Source of the DNA: an uncultured Acidobacteriota bacterium
Lineage (GTDB): Bacteria; Acidobacteriota; Blastocatellia; Pyrinomonadales; Pyrinomonadaceae
Direction of reading: 5' to 3'
DNA length: 5,264 nt
NCBI GenBank assembly: GCA_946480545.1
Contig: CAMLKY010000193.1
Coordinates: forward strand, 1-5,264
Shown here: piece after piece, positions 1 through 5,264 of the stretch
Layout of the letters: each line of letters begins with the position of its first letter
Numbering within the stretch: position 1 is the stretch's first letter
Program-made: the position numbers and the translations under genes
Notes under the pieces: generated by a model
The model's input: the letters and a program-made list of their open reading frames with translations, nothing else
The model's database searches: none
Told to the model about the DNA's origin: nothing

Positions 1-929
1 TTTAGCTGATTACCGAGATCGGTGTTCGGAAAAACGGTGGTGACCTCGGCTCCATCGTTGAGCGAGCGGCTGATGCGGATCGCTTCACTGTGGATCGCAT
101 TCGATGCTTTGACGATGTCGTGCGTCTGCTCGATCTCGAGCTGCGCCTCGAGCGCGGCCAGCCGTGCGTTGTCGGCGGGTGTCCCGCTATAGCCCGAGAG
201 AGACAGGATGCTGCTCAAAGGCGCCGGTGCGGGTCCGAGCGACAGCGGCTGTGTCGTCTCACCAACCGTGAACAACTGAGCTCCGCCGATCGAATTCACG
301 GTCGGCACCAGCCGGTCCGGATTGGCGGAGAGCGTCATTTTATCTGAGATGCGTCCGCCCCAGCCCGACAGGACCATCACGTCGGCACGGGAATTCTGGT
401 GCTGGTTCGTTTGATCGATGTGCGAGAACAGGTTGCGCGGGCGCCAGTTCGGATTTGTCTGGTATTCCTGGCGCGTCAGCGGCCGGATCAAGGTGCCGAC
501 ATTAGTAACTGCCGCCATCTTGCCCTGCTCCCAGAGCGGATGCAGACCTGGATTTACACCGCCCGTAACGGTACCGAATGAAGGATGCAGACCATACGCG
601 AGACCGCCGATCCGCGGCACCGAGATCGGCAAAAGCGTGTTCTGCGCGATCGCCAGGCCCTGTGGAGCGCGGGCCGCAGCGTACTCGGGATAACCGCTCA
701 CATTCGCGTCGGAATGATTCGGGATCAACATGTTGTTCCCGTCATTTCCTCCGAAGAAGAAAATGCATACCAGGGCGCGATAGTCGCTCGGCGGCGTTGT
801 CCCGTTCGATTGAAATCGCTTTTGTGCAAGCGTATTCAAAAGTCCGAAGTGCTCGGCCTGCGATGCCATCGCCGCCATCGTCAAGCCACAACCCGTGTTT
901 CTCAGAAAGTCTCGTCGAGATTGTTTCAT
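1..929 (-). CDS. DUF1501 family protein with twin-arginine signal, partial (C-terminus beyond left edge)
   Basis: The reading frame starts at the ATG ending at 929 and stays open to base 1, giving 309 visible residues; family members are usually somewhat over 400, so roughly the last quarter to third is missing. The N-terminus has a Tat motif SRRDFLRNTG (residues 4-13) followed by a modest hydrophobic stretch (about 15-25), so export in folded form is likely. Residues 53-70 carry the family hallmark: a hydrophobic strand, then GGND at 60-63, then NNMLIP at 65-70. The repeated N/H/D/G-rich segments after it (for example GLHPS, SHIDQTNQHQNS, SGWGGR) also fit DUF1501 (COG4102), a family related to the alkaline phosphatase/sulfatase fold. 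Metal-dependent hydrolysis is possible, but no substrate is known. The start is set by AGAGG 8 bases upstream, inside the end of the DUF1800 gene. The family call is firm; the function is unknown. Confidence 0.9.
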   Translation of the reverse strand, partial: MKQSRRDFLRNTGCGLTMAAMASQAEHFGLLNTLAQKRFQSNGTTPPSDYRALVCIFFFGGNDGNNMLIPNHSDANVSGYPEYAAARAPQGLAIAQNTLLPISVPRIGGLAYGLHPSFGTVTGGVNPGLHPLWEQGKMAAVTNVGTLIRPLTRQEYQTNPNWRPRNLFSHIDQTNQHQNSRADVMVLSGWGGRISDKMTLSANPDRLVPTVNSIGGAQLFTVGETTQPLSLGPAPAPLSSILSLSGYSGTPADNARLAALEAQLEIEQTHDIVKASNAIHSEAIRISRSLNDGAEVTTVFPNTDLGNQL

Positions 930-934
930 GTCTT

Positions 935-3094
935 TTACCTCTGAACCTGGTACTGGGAAGAAGCCGCTATCAGATAGACCGCAGTCTGAACACGCCGGCG
1001 CGGGTTGGTGCTCGGCACAGCGAGGACAGCAGTAAGGATCTTGTCTCGCTGGGTTTGCACCATCGCGCCGTGCATCATGCGAGCATTCAGGAGATCCAGT
1101 AGCTGATTGCCGGTCGGATCGGCCGCCGCGACAGGAACAAACTCGGAATAATCCAGGGACGTGCCGCGTAGCGAATCGGTAGCATTCGGCGGGAACCCGT
1201 CGAAGACCAGCGTGTGCAGCATGTTGGTTCGCTTTACGGCATTCCCGGTGTCAAGGATCTCGAACTCTGGGGCCAGTACGGTTGTGCCGGGCACGATGAA
1301 CTCGGGAGAAAAGTAATTGAACACGGTCGGCGAATTAAACGGGTTCTGCTTCAGCACCGCGAGGTGAGTCGCGAATCCTCCATCGCTTAGATTCTCGCCG
1401 GCGAAGTCCCTTCCGGGGAAGATCCGGGTCAGGTTGGTGATCAATTGAACCGGCTCACGGAGCTTTCCGTACCGCGGTGCCGTCTTCAGGTTGCCGCGAG
1501 CTTCGGGATCGAGAAGTATCGCCCGGATCACCGATTTCATATCGCCGCGTATTCCCGCAGCGTTACTGTTGAAGGCCGATGCAACTCGTGAGACATAGGC
1601 CGGCGACGGATCGCTCGTCACGAGATGTTGAATAAGAAGCTTGCCGATAAAAGGGCCGACGTTCGGATGATGGAAGATATTGTCGAGTGCCTTATTCAGC
1701 GAGTCTTCCGCGTAGGCGATGATCGCATCGTCGGTCGTGCAATTCGTGCACGCTGGTATGCTCGTGACCGGAGCCCCCGGATAATTCAGCAAGGTCTTCG
1801 CCGTGAGATCGTGATTCGCCGGCGTAAGCACCATCGGGTCGCGATAGTTCAGGACGCCTTGCGTCGAGTTCTCACAACCAAAATTGCAATAGGTCCAGCC
1901 GGTCATTACTTTCGAAAGCTGGTTGATGTCCTCCTGAGTGTAAGTCGGGATCGGGTTTCCTTGCTGATCGAGCTGGCGAGTGCCGTCCTGATTGAGCATG
2001 TACAGGCCGATGGTGAAAAGCTGGAGGATCTCGCGCGGGTAATTCTCGTTCGGATTCGCTTTCGTGCTGCGGACCATGTCGAGATAGAACCCCATCGTCG
2101 GGCTCAGTGTGACGTCATGCATCAGCTTCCGGTAATTACCGAACGCATTGTTGCTGAGTGTCTGGTGATACGCGATCGCGTGGCTCGACTGCTGGACCGA
2201 GACACCCGATGTCACCCAGATCTGACCCAGCGTCCAAGCCATCCGGTGCCTGAGTTGGGCATTGCCATACATCGCCTCGGTGAAGAACCACTTCTGAAGC
2301 GGCATCATCGTGTAATGTTCGCGGAAGCATGCCGGGTGCGTCGCCGACGAGCAGGAAGTCGGGATCGCCGTCGGCATCATCGGAGGATTCGGATACGGAA
2401 TCGTCGGATACGGGGCGTCGAATTGTTCGGCAAGCCAGGTCCGTATACCGATGCGGCGAATACGAAAGTCCAGGCTAGTCGTCGGACCAAACGCCGCCTG
2501 CTCGAGGAATCTCACCCGATCGCCGGCGTGGAAATATCCAACCGCTTCCGGTGAGCCGCCACCGCTTGACGGTGCGAGGGCTTCAACCGGCGGGATCTTT
2601 ATATCGCCGCCCGTGGATCCGAGACCGATCTTTACGATATTGCTCGATAGACCCCGCCATGTGAGATAGATCAGCGAGTCACCATCTTCAACAGGCTGGC
2701 CACGATAGCCGGTCGGATCGTACAGCCTTACCTGCAGAGCGTGCGTCGTCTTGTTTACCTGGAAAAGCCTGTCAACCTGGAGCTCGAATGTCTTGCCGCT
2801 TCGCTGCGTCAGGTAAAGTCTCACGGCGTTAGCACCTTCGTCCTGGAGCAATTGAAGGTTCGAGACAAAGATCGTCACAGAAGTCGACGCCGAAGGCCTG
2901 AACGTTGTGCGCCCGGTTGCTGGTACTGTTCCATCCCAACCACGAGTGTTGACGGCCAGGATCCTGGTCGGATCGGACTCTGTCAATAATCGGGGGATCG
3001 GGGAATCGGGATTGGGGTCGTCCTGGGCGGACACCGCGAACGAGAGCGCAAGGATTACTGTAAAGAGGTACAACTTACGAAACGGTAATTTCAT
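935..3094 (-). CDS. Secreted DUF1800 domain protein
   Basis: A complete gene of 719 residues. I chose the ATG ending at 3094 because it has AGGAG 7 bases upstream and gives a clean Sec signal peptide: basic start MKLPFRK, hydrophobic core at about 8-21, likely cleavage after VSA (21-23). An in-frame ATG 28 codons upstream (ending at 3178) lacks a ribosome site and would bury this signal. Residues about 40-170 form a beta-rich N-terminal region, then a Gly/Ser/Pro linker (about 172-183). The DUF1800 domain (PF08811, COG5267) fills the rest: RFLEQAAFGPT (195-205), AWTLGQIWVTS (286-296), the signature NENYPREILQLFTIGLY (349-365), YTQEDINQLSKVMTGWTY (385-402), FIGKLLIQHLVTSDP (482-496) and MKSVIRAILLDPEAR (519-533). 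The six cysteines fall in three close pairs, as expected of disulfides in an exported protein. The DUF1501 partner follows after 5 bases. No catalytic activity is established for this family. Confidence 0.93.
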   Translation of the reverse strand: MKLPFRKLYLFTVILALSFAVSAQDDPNPDSPIPRLLTESDPTRILAVNTRGWDGTVPATGRTTFRPSASTSVTIFVSNLQLLQDEGANAVRLYLTQRSGKTFELQVDRLFQVNKTTHALQVRLYDPTGYRGQPVEDGDSLIYLTWRGLSSNIVKIGLGSTGGDIKIPPVEALAPSSGGGSPEAVGYFHAGDRVRFLEQAAFGPTTSLDFRIRRIGIRTWLAEQFDAPYPTIPYPNPPMMPTAIPTSCSSATHPACFREHYTMMPLQKWFFTEAMYGNAQLRHRMAWTLGQIWVTSGVSVQQSSHAIAYHQTLSNNAFGNYRKLMHDVTLSPTMGFYLDMVRSTKANPNENYPREILQLFTIGLYMLNQDGTRQLDQQGNPIPTYTQEDINQLSKVMTGWTYCNFGCENSTQGVLNYRDPMVLTPANHDLTAKTLLNYPGAPVTSIPACTNCTTDDAIIAYAEDSLNKALDNIFHHPNVGPFIGKLLIQHLVTSDPSPAYVSRVASAFNSNAAGIRGDMKSVIRAILLDPEARGNLKTAPRYGKLREPVQLITNLTRIFPGRDFAGENLSDGGFATHLAVLKQNPFNSPTVFNYFSPEFIVPGTTVLAPEFEILDTGNAVKRTNMLHTLVFDGFPPNATDSLRGTSLDYSEFVPVAAADPTGNQLLDLLNARMMHGAMVQTQRDKILTAVLAVPSTNPRRRVQTAVYLIAASSQYQVQR
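938..942 (-). promoter_or_regulatory. Shine-Dalgarno site of the DUF1501 gene, inside the DUF1800 3' end
   Basis: On the minus strand AGAGG lies 8 bases before the DUF1501 ATG. It overlaps the final Arg codon of DUF1800, directly before its TAA stop. Only 5 bases separate that stop from the next start, so a ribosome finishing DUF1800 is well placed to re-initiate. This fixes the DUF1501 start. Confidence 0.75.
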
Positions 3095-3101
3095 AAACTT
3101 A

Positions 3102-3106
3102 CTCCT
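3102..3106 (-). promoter_or_regulatory. Shine-Dalgarno site of the DUF1800 gene
   Basis: The minus strand reads AGGAG followed by 7 bases (TAAGTTT) and then ATG. This is close to ideal strength and spacing, and it decides the start at 3094 over the upstream in-frame ATG at 3178, which has no such site. Confidence 0.8.
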
Positions 3107-3177
3107 GATCCAAAACCACGCTGGGATGACGTTAAGTACAGATAATGAAAGAGCAACAAACCTGCGGAGTCCTGCCA

Positions 3178-3183
3178 TTTATA
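3178..3183 (-). promoter_or_regulatory. Candidate -10 element for the DUF1800-DUF1501 operon
   Basis: The minus strand reads TATAAA, five of six matches to the TATAAT consensus, in an AT-rich patch preceded by a run of six T. It would give a leader of about 75 bases before the DUF1800 ATG. I see no good -35 hexamer at 16-18 bases upstream (TGGCAT at 17 is a poor match), so this is only a candidate. It overlaps the unused upstream ATG at 3178, which further argues against that start. Confidence 0.3.
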
Positions 3184-3233
3184 TGACAATTCTGCAAAAA
3201 ATGCCAGAGATGCGGACTGATTCCCTAGCTGCA

Positions 3234-3249
3234 GCGCAGGCATGTCGCC
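3234..3249. repeat. Degenerate third copy of the palindromic unit
   Basis: GCGCAGGCATGTCGCC matches the left arm segment at 3262-3277 at 12 of 16 positions, in direct orientation and offset by 28 bases. The nonamer GCTGCAGCG also occurs twice, at 3228-3236 and 3288-3296. This suggests that the element is longer than the inverted pair or that an older unit decayed next to it. The match is short, so chance is possible. Confidence 0.35.
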
Positions 3250-3254
3250 AACTG

Positions 3255-3378
3255 ACTGGAGGCGCGGGCATCCTGCCTGCAAACGCCGCTGCAGCGGTGT
3301 CAACCGAGGATGATGATCCGACAAGGTAGTCGCATTTCGAGCTTTGCACTCATGCAGGCAAGACGCCTGCGTTCCAGT
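3255..3378. repeat. Inverted pair of REP-like palindromic units (small MITE-like element)
   Basis: The left arm (3255-3280) begins ACTGGA and ends TCCTGCCTGC; the right arm (3354-3378) is its imperfect reverse complement, reading ACTGGA and TCTTGCCTGC on the minus strand. ACTGGA is identical in both, and 15 of the 18 inner bases match. Each arm is also a small hairpin: GCAGGC-AAGAC-GCCTGC on the right (perfect 6-base stem, 3354-3370) and GCGGGC-ATCCT-GCCTGC on the left (one G-T pair, 3264-3280). About 73 bases lie between the arms. Paired inverted units around a spacer resemble BIME/REP elements that RAYT-type transposases spread, or a non-autonomous MITE. Copy number cannot be judged from one window, and no transposase is present here. 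Confidence 0.6.
3283..3300. repeat. 18-base near-perfect palindrome centred on CTGCAG
   Basis: The core CCGCTGCAGCGG (3286-3297) is a perfect 12-base palindrome; extending to 18 bases gives 16 symmetric positions, with only one G-T type mismatch pair. It sits just inside the left arm of the inverted repeat. As DNA it could be an operator-like dimer site; as RNA it could not form a tight hairpin without a loop, so a DNA-level or element-structural role is more likely. No regulator gene is adjacent. Confidence 0.5.
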
Positions 3379-3393
3379 CGCGCTCCGTCGCGA
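3378..3393. repeat. Small hairpin TCGCG-6-CGCGA upstream of rsmA
   Basis: A 5-base perfect stem with a 6-base loop (CTCCGT) directly abuts the right arm of the inverted repeat. It may be the outer edge of the same element. It has no T-run after it, so it is not a convincing terminator. Confidence 0.35.
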
Positions 3394-3420
3394 GCTATCA
3401 ATTGAATGAAATATATCGGC

Positions 3421-3426
3421 TAAAAT
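3421..3426 (+). promoter_or_regulatory. Candidate -10 element for rsmA
   Basis: TAAAAT matches TATAAT at five of six positions and lies 11 bases before the rsmA ATG in an AT-rich stretch. Transcription from it would begin only about 4-5 bases before the start codon, giving a nearly leaderless message, which would fit the absence of a Shine-Dalgarno site. No good -35 is visible (TTGAAT at 3402 is only 13 bases away). Confidence 0.25.
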
Positions 3427-3437
3427 GAACCGGTACG

Positions 3438-4235
3438 ATGAACGAGCCTGCGAAAAACATGTTCGCTAAACGATCTCTTGGACAAAACTTCCTCGTCGAC
3501 CGTTCTACGATCGACCGTATTGTTTCAGCGTTCGACCCTCGGAATGAAGACATCGTCCTCGAGATCGGCCCGGGCCACGGAGCGCTGACGCAGGAGTTGC
3601 TTGGACGCGTGGCGAAGCTTTACGTGCTCGAGTTCGATGACGCGCTGGCGGCTCGGCTGCAGAGCGTCTATGGAGAACGAACAGACTTTGCGGTGCTCCA
3701 CTCCGATGCACTCGAGTTCGACTTCAAAAGTATCGCACCGGAGGCGGGTAAGCTCCGTCTCATCGCAAACCTTCCTTACAACATCTCGACAGCGATTCTT
3801 CAAAGGCTCTTCGAGTACGTAGACGTCTTTTCCGATTGCGTACTGATGTTCCAGCGAGAAGTTGTAGACCGGATAACCGCGGTGCCCGGAACGAAGGCAC
3901 GCGGCTACCTGAGCGTGTTGACCGAAGCGTTCTTTCACGCCGAGAAGCTCTTCGATATCAGGCCCGAGGCGTTTCGTCCGGCCCCGAAGGTTTGGAGCTC
4001 GGTTGTGAGGCTTACGCCGCACGATAGACCGATCGACATTGATCCGAGCTTTTCACGCCTGGTCGCCCGCGGCTTCGAACAGAAGCGGAAGACCATCCTC
4101 AATAACCTGCGAGCCAGCTATCCAAGTGCGGAGCATGCTCTGGAAGCCGCGGGCATAGAGCCGCGTCGACGTGCCGAGACGCTTTCACTTGATGAATGGC
4201 TGCGCCTGGCGGACGAGCTCGATCCCGCGGCTTAG
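3438..4235 (+). CDS. rsmA: 16S rRNA (adenine1518-N6/adenine1519-N6) dimethyltransferase RsmA/KsgA
   Basis: This cytoplasmic enzyme uses S-adenosylmethionine to dimethylate two adjacent adenines in helix 45 of 16S rRNA, a late small-subunit maturation step. The 265 residues match the usual length. Visible motifs are KRSLGQNFL (11-19), the SAM-binding loop LEIGPGHGALT (41-51), the acidic E65 in VLEFDD, D90 in HSDAL, the catalytic NLPYN (111-115), FQREVVDRI (138-146), FRPAPKVWSSVVRL (179-192) and FEQKRKTILNNL (213-224) in the C-terminal helical domain. The ATG at 3438 is the first possible start after an in-frame TGA at 3426. ATG at 3459 (residue 8) is an equally plausible start, since conservation begins at residue 11 and neither has a ribosome site. 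The RNase J gene follows on the same strand. The position PKVDSA of many relatives reads PKVWSS here. Confidence 0.97.
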   Translation: MNEPAKNMFAKRSLGQNFLVDRSTIDRIVSAFDPRNEDIVLEIGPGHGALTQELLGRVAKLYVLEFDDALAARLQSVYGERTDFAVLHSDALEFDFKSIAPEAGKLRLIANLPYNISTAILQRLFEYVDVFSDCVLMFQREVVDRITAVPGTKARGYLSVLTEAFFHAEKLFDIRPEAFRPAPKVWSSVVRLTPHDRPIDIDPSFSRLVARGFEQKRKTILNNLRASYPSAEHALEAAGIEPRRRAETLSLDEWLRLADELDPAA

Positions 4236-4268
4236 GCGCCCGGAAGATCGCTCCCGCATCCGGCGTGT

Positions 4269-4274
4269 TATCAT
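4269..4274 (+). promoter_or_regulatory. Candidate -10 element just before the RNase J start
   Basis: TATCAT matches TATAAT at five of six positions and ends 7 bases before the GTG start, the distance at which transcription would begin on the start codon itself. There is no -35 match at 16-18 bases upstream. With no ribosome site present, an internal promoter giving a leaderless transcript is possible, but read-through from rsmA is the simpler view. Confidence 0.2.
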
Positions 4275-4281
4275 TCCTTTA

Positions 4282-5264
4282 GTGAGCAAGATCGAAATTA
4301 TTCCATTAGGCGGCATCGGTGAGTTCGGGATGAACTGTATGGGTATCCGCTATGGCGATGAGATGATCATCGTTGACGCCGGGATGGGCTTTCCCGAAGA
4401 GACGCCTTTTGGCGTAGATATCTCGATACCCAACTTCGATTTTCTCGAGGAGTATCGCGACGATCTGACGGCGCTGATCCTCACACACGGCCATGAGGAC
4501 CACATCGGAGCGCTCTCCTACATCCTTCGCAAATACAATCTTCCGGTCTACGCCTCGCGATTCACTCTCGCGCTCGCCGAGAAAAGGCTCGATGAATTTC
4601 GGATGCTCAACGATGTCCTGCTCCATCGTGTTAAAGCCAACGACGTCGTCGAGATCGGCAGTTTCAAGATCGAGTTCATACATGCCTCGCACTCGCTGGT
4701 CGACTGCTTCTCGTTAGCCATCACGACGCCGCTCGGCACTGTCATCCATACAGGTGATTACAAGATCGACGACACGCCGGTGATCGGTAAGCCTTACGAT
4801 CTCGAAACGCTCAAGAAATACGGTGATGCCGGCGTGCTCGCTTTGCTCGCAGATTCAACGAACGCAACGGTACCTGGTCGGACCCCATCCGAGCAGGCCG
4901 TGATCCCCGCATTCCGCGAGATCTTTGAGGAAACGCCGGGTCGACTTTTCGTTGCAACATTCTCGTCATCGATCCACCGGCTGCAGATCATCTTCGATCT
5001 TGCGCACGAGTATGGCCGTAAGGTCTGTGTCCTCGGACGCTCGATGCAGAAGAACGTCGAGATCGCCGAGGAGCAGGGACTACTCCAGATCGGTCACGGC
5101 ACGATGGTGTCGATGAGCGACGCTCGCGGCCTCGACGATGATGAGATCTGTTATCTCGTAACCGGATCGCAGGGCGAGAATCGCGCGGCCCTCTGGAACA
5201 TGGCGACATCGACGTACAAGGGACTTGAGATCGACAAGGGCGATACGGTCGTCCTATCGGCGCG
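4282..5264 (+). CDS. rnj: Ribonuclease J, partial (C-terminus beyond right edge)
   Basis: This is a metallo-beta-lactamase/beta-CASP nuclease with endonuclease and 5'-3' exonuclease activity in rRNA maturation and mRNA turnover. The 327 visible residues are roughly 60% of the usual 550 or so. Key features are IIPLGGIGEFGMNC (6-19), the metal-binding HGHEDH (69-74), H137 in HASHS and D159 in HTGDYK, then beta-CASP elements LLADSTNA (188-195), VATFSSSIHR (224-233) and VTGSQGE (293-299). All expected catalytic ligands in this part are present. I chose GTG at 4282 because it places the conserved IPLGGIGEFG at the usual distance from the N-terminus; the next ATG (4330) would cut into that motif. 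The gap to rsmA is 46 bases with no terminator, so co-transcription is likely. No Shine-Dalgarno site is visible. Whether it is a J1- or J2-type paralogue cannot be told from the window. Confidence 0.96.
   Translation, partial: MSKIEIIPLGGIGEFGMNCMGIRYGDEMIIVDAGMGFPEETPFGVDISIPNFDFLEEYRDDLTALILTHGHEDHIGALSYILRKYNLPVYASRFTLALAEKRLDEFRMLNDVLLHRVKANDVVEIGSFKIEFIHASHSLVDCFSLAITTPLGTVIHTGDYKIDDTPVIGKPYDLETLKKYGDAGVLALLADSTNATVPGRTPSEQAVIPAFREIFEETPGRLFVATFSSSIHRLQIIFDLAHEYGRKVCVLGRSMQKNVEIAEEQGLLQIGHGTMVSMSDARGLDDDEICYLVTGSQGENRAALWNMATSTYKGLEIDKGDTVVLSA

Larger units (their letters stand above)
3095..3437. other. Divergent intergenic region carrying repeats, no gene
   Basis: These 343 bases separate the starts of two divergent operons, so they must hold promoters for both. 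The left 100 bases are AT-richer and carry the ribosome site and candidate promoter of the DUF1800 operon. The middle (about 3228-3393) is filled with GC-rich palindromes listed separately. The last 45 bases before rsmA are AT-rich again. Short open frames crossing the region show no ribosome site and partly translate the palindromes, so I call no gene here. Confidence 0.8.

Noticed and set aside
912..929. Lipobox in the DUF1501 signal (TGC at residues 12-14)
   Set aside because: The cysteine precedes the hydrophobic stretch and the -3 residue is Asn, so it does not fit a lipoprotein signal.
578..1102. Plus-strand open frames across the DUF1501-DUF1800 junction
   Set aside because: They are antisense to two well-supported genes, Arg/Ser-rich and without motifs.
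1625..2554. Long 309-codon open frame on the plus strand
   Set aside because: It lies wholly antisense to the DUF1800 gene, has no ribosome site, and its product is an Arg/Ile/Val-rich composition with no recognisable motif, as expected of a shadow of a GC-rich gene.
3095..3178. Longer DUF1800 start adding 28 residues
   Set aside because: It has no ribosome site, would place a second hydrophobic stretch before a clear Sec signal, and overlaps the candidate -10, whereas the ATG at 3094 has an ideal AGGAG.
3190..3210. Sigma-54-like promoter on the minus strand (TGGCA with TTGCA)
   Set aside because: The GG and GC dinucleotides are 8 bases apart instead of the required 10, and no enhancer-binding regulator or site is nearby.
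3091..3324. 77-codon minus-strand frame overlapping the DUF1800 start region
   Set aside because: Much of it translates the palindromic repeats; there is no ribosome site, and it overlaps the candidate promoter and start of the real gene.
3255..3378. CRISPR array
   Set aside because: The repeated units are inverted rather than direct and evenly spaced, only two to three imperfect copies exist, and no cas gene is present.
3378..3393. Hairpin as a transcription terminator
   Set aside because: The stem is only 5 bases, no T-run follows, and it lies between divergent gene starts where no transcript needs to end.

Overview
The window holds four genes in two divergent blocks separated by a 343-base intergenic region. 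The left block, on the minus strand, is a two-gene operon: a secreted DUF1800 protein followed 5 bases later by a DUF1501 protein with a twin-arginine signal, which runs off the left edge. The right block, on the plus strand, is rsmA (ksgA) followed 46 bases later by a GTG-started ribonuclease J gene, which runs off the right edge. Both edge genes are open to the window boundary, so they have no stop codon here; they were found by reading the frames directly.

The sequence is moderately GC-rich. DUF1800/DUF1501 pairs, an RNase J in place of an RNase E-type system, and short palindromic spacer repeats of the GCAGGC...GCCTGC kind together suggest a free-living environmental bacterium. Acidobacteriota (Blastocatellia-like) is my best guess, but this is inference from gene content and repeat style only, with no marker gene comparison.

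Left block (1-3094, minus): the DUF1800 gene has a strong Shine-Dalgarno site (AGGAG, 7 bases from ATG) and a Sec-type signal peptide. The DUF1501 gene takes its Shine-Dalgarno site from the last codons of DUF1800, so the two are probably translationally coupled and act together outside the cytoplasm. Their biochemical role is unknown. Because one carries a Sec-like signal and the other a Tat-like signal, the DUF1501 partner probably folds, perhaps around metal, before export.

Intergenic region (3095-3437): it holds a candidate promoter for the DUF1800 operon, a pair of inverted REP-like units around a near-perfect 18-base palindrome, a degenerate third unit, and a small hairpin just before rsmA. 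It looks like a remnant of a small non-autonomous repeat element.

Right block (3438-5264, plus): RsmA dimethylates two adenines near the 3' end of 16S rRNA, and RNase J takes part in rRNA maturation and mRNA decay, so this is an RNA-processing housekeeping pair. Neither gene has a recognisable Shine-Dalgarno site, and both have a -10-like hexamer close to the start codon, which raises the possibility of very short or absent leaders.

The least understood content is the DUF1800-DUF1501 operon and the repeat element; the right block is ordinary core genome.
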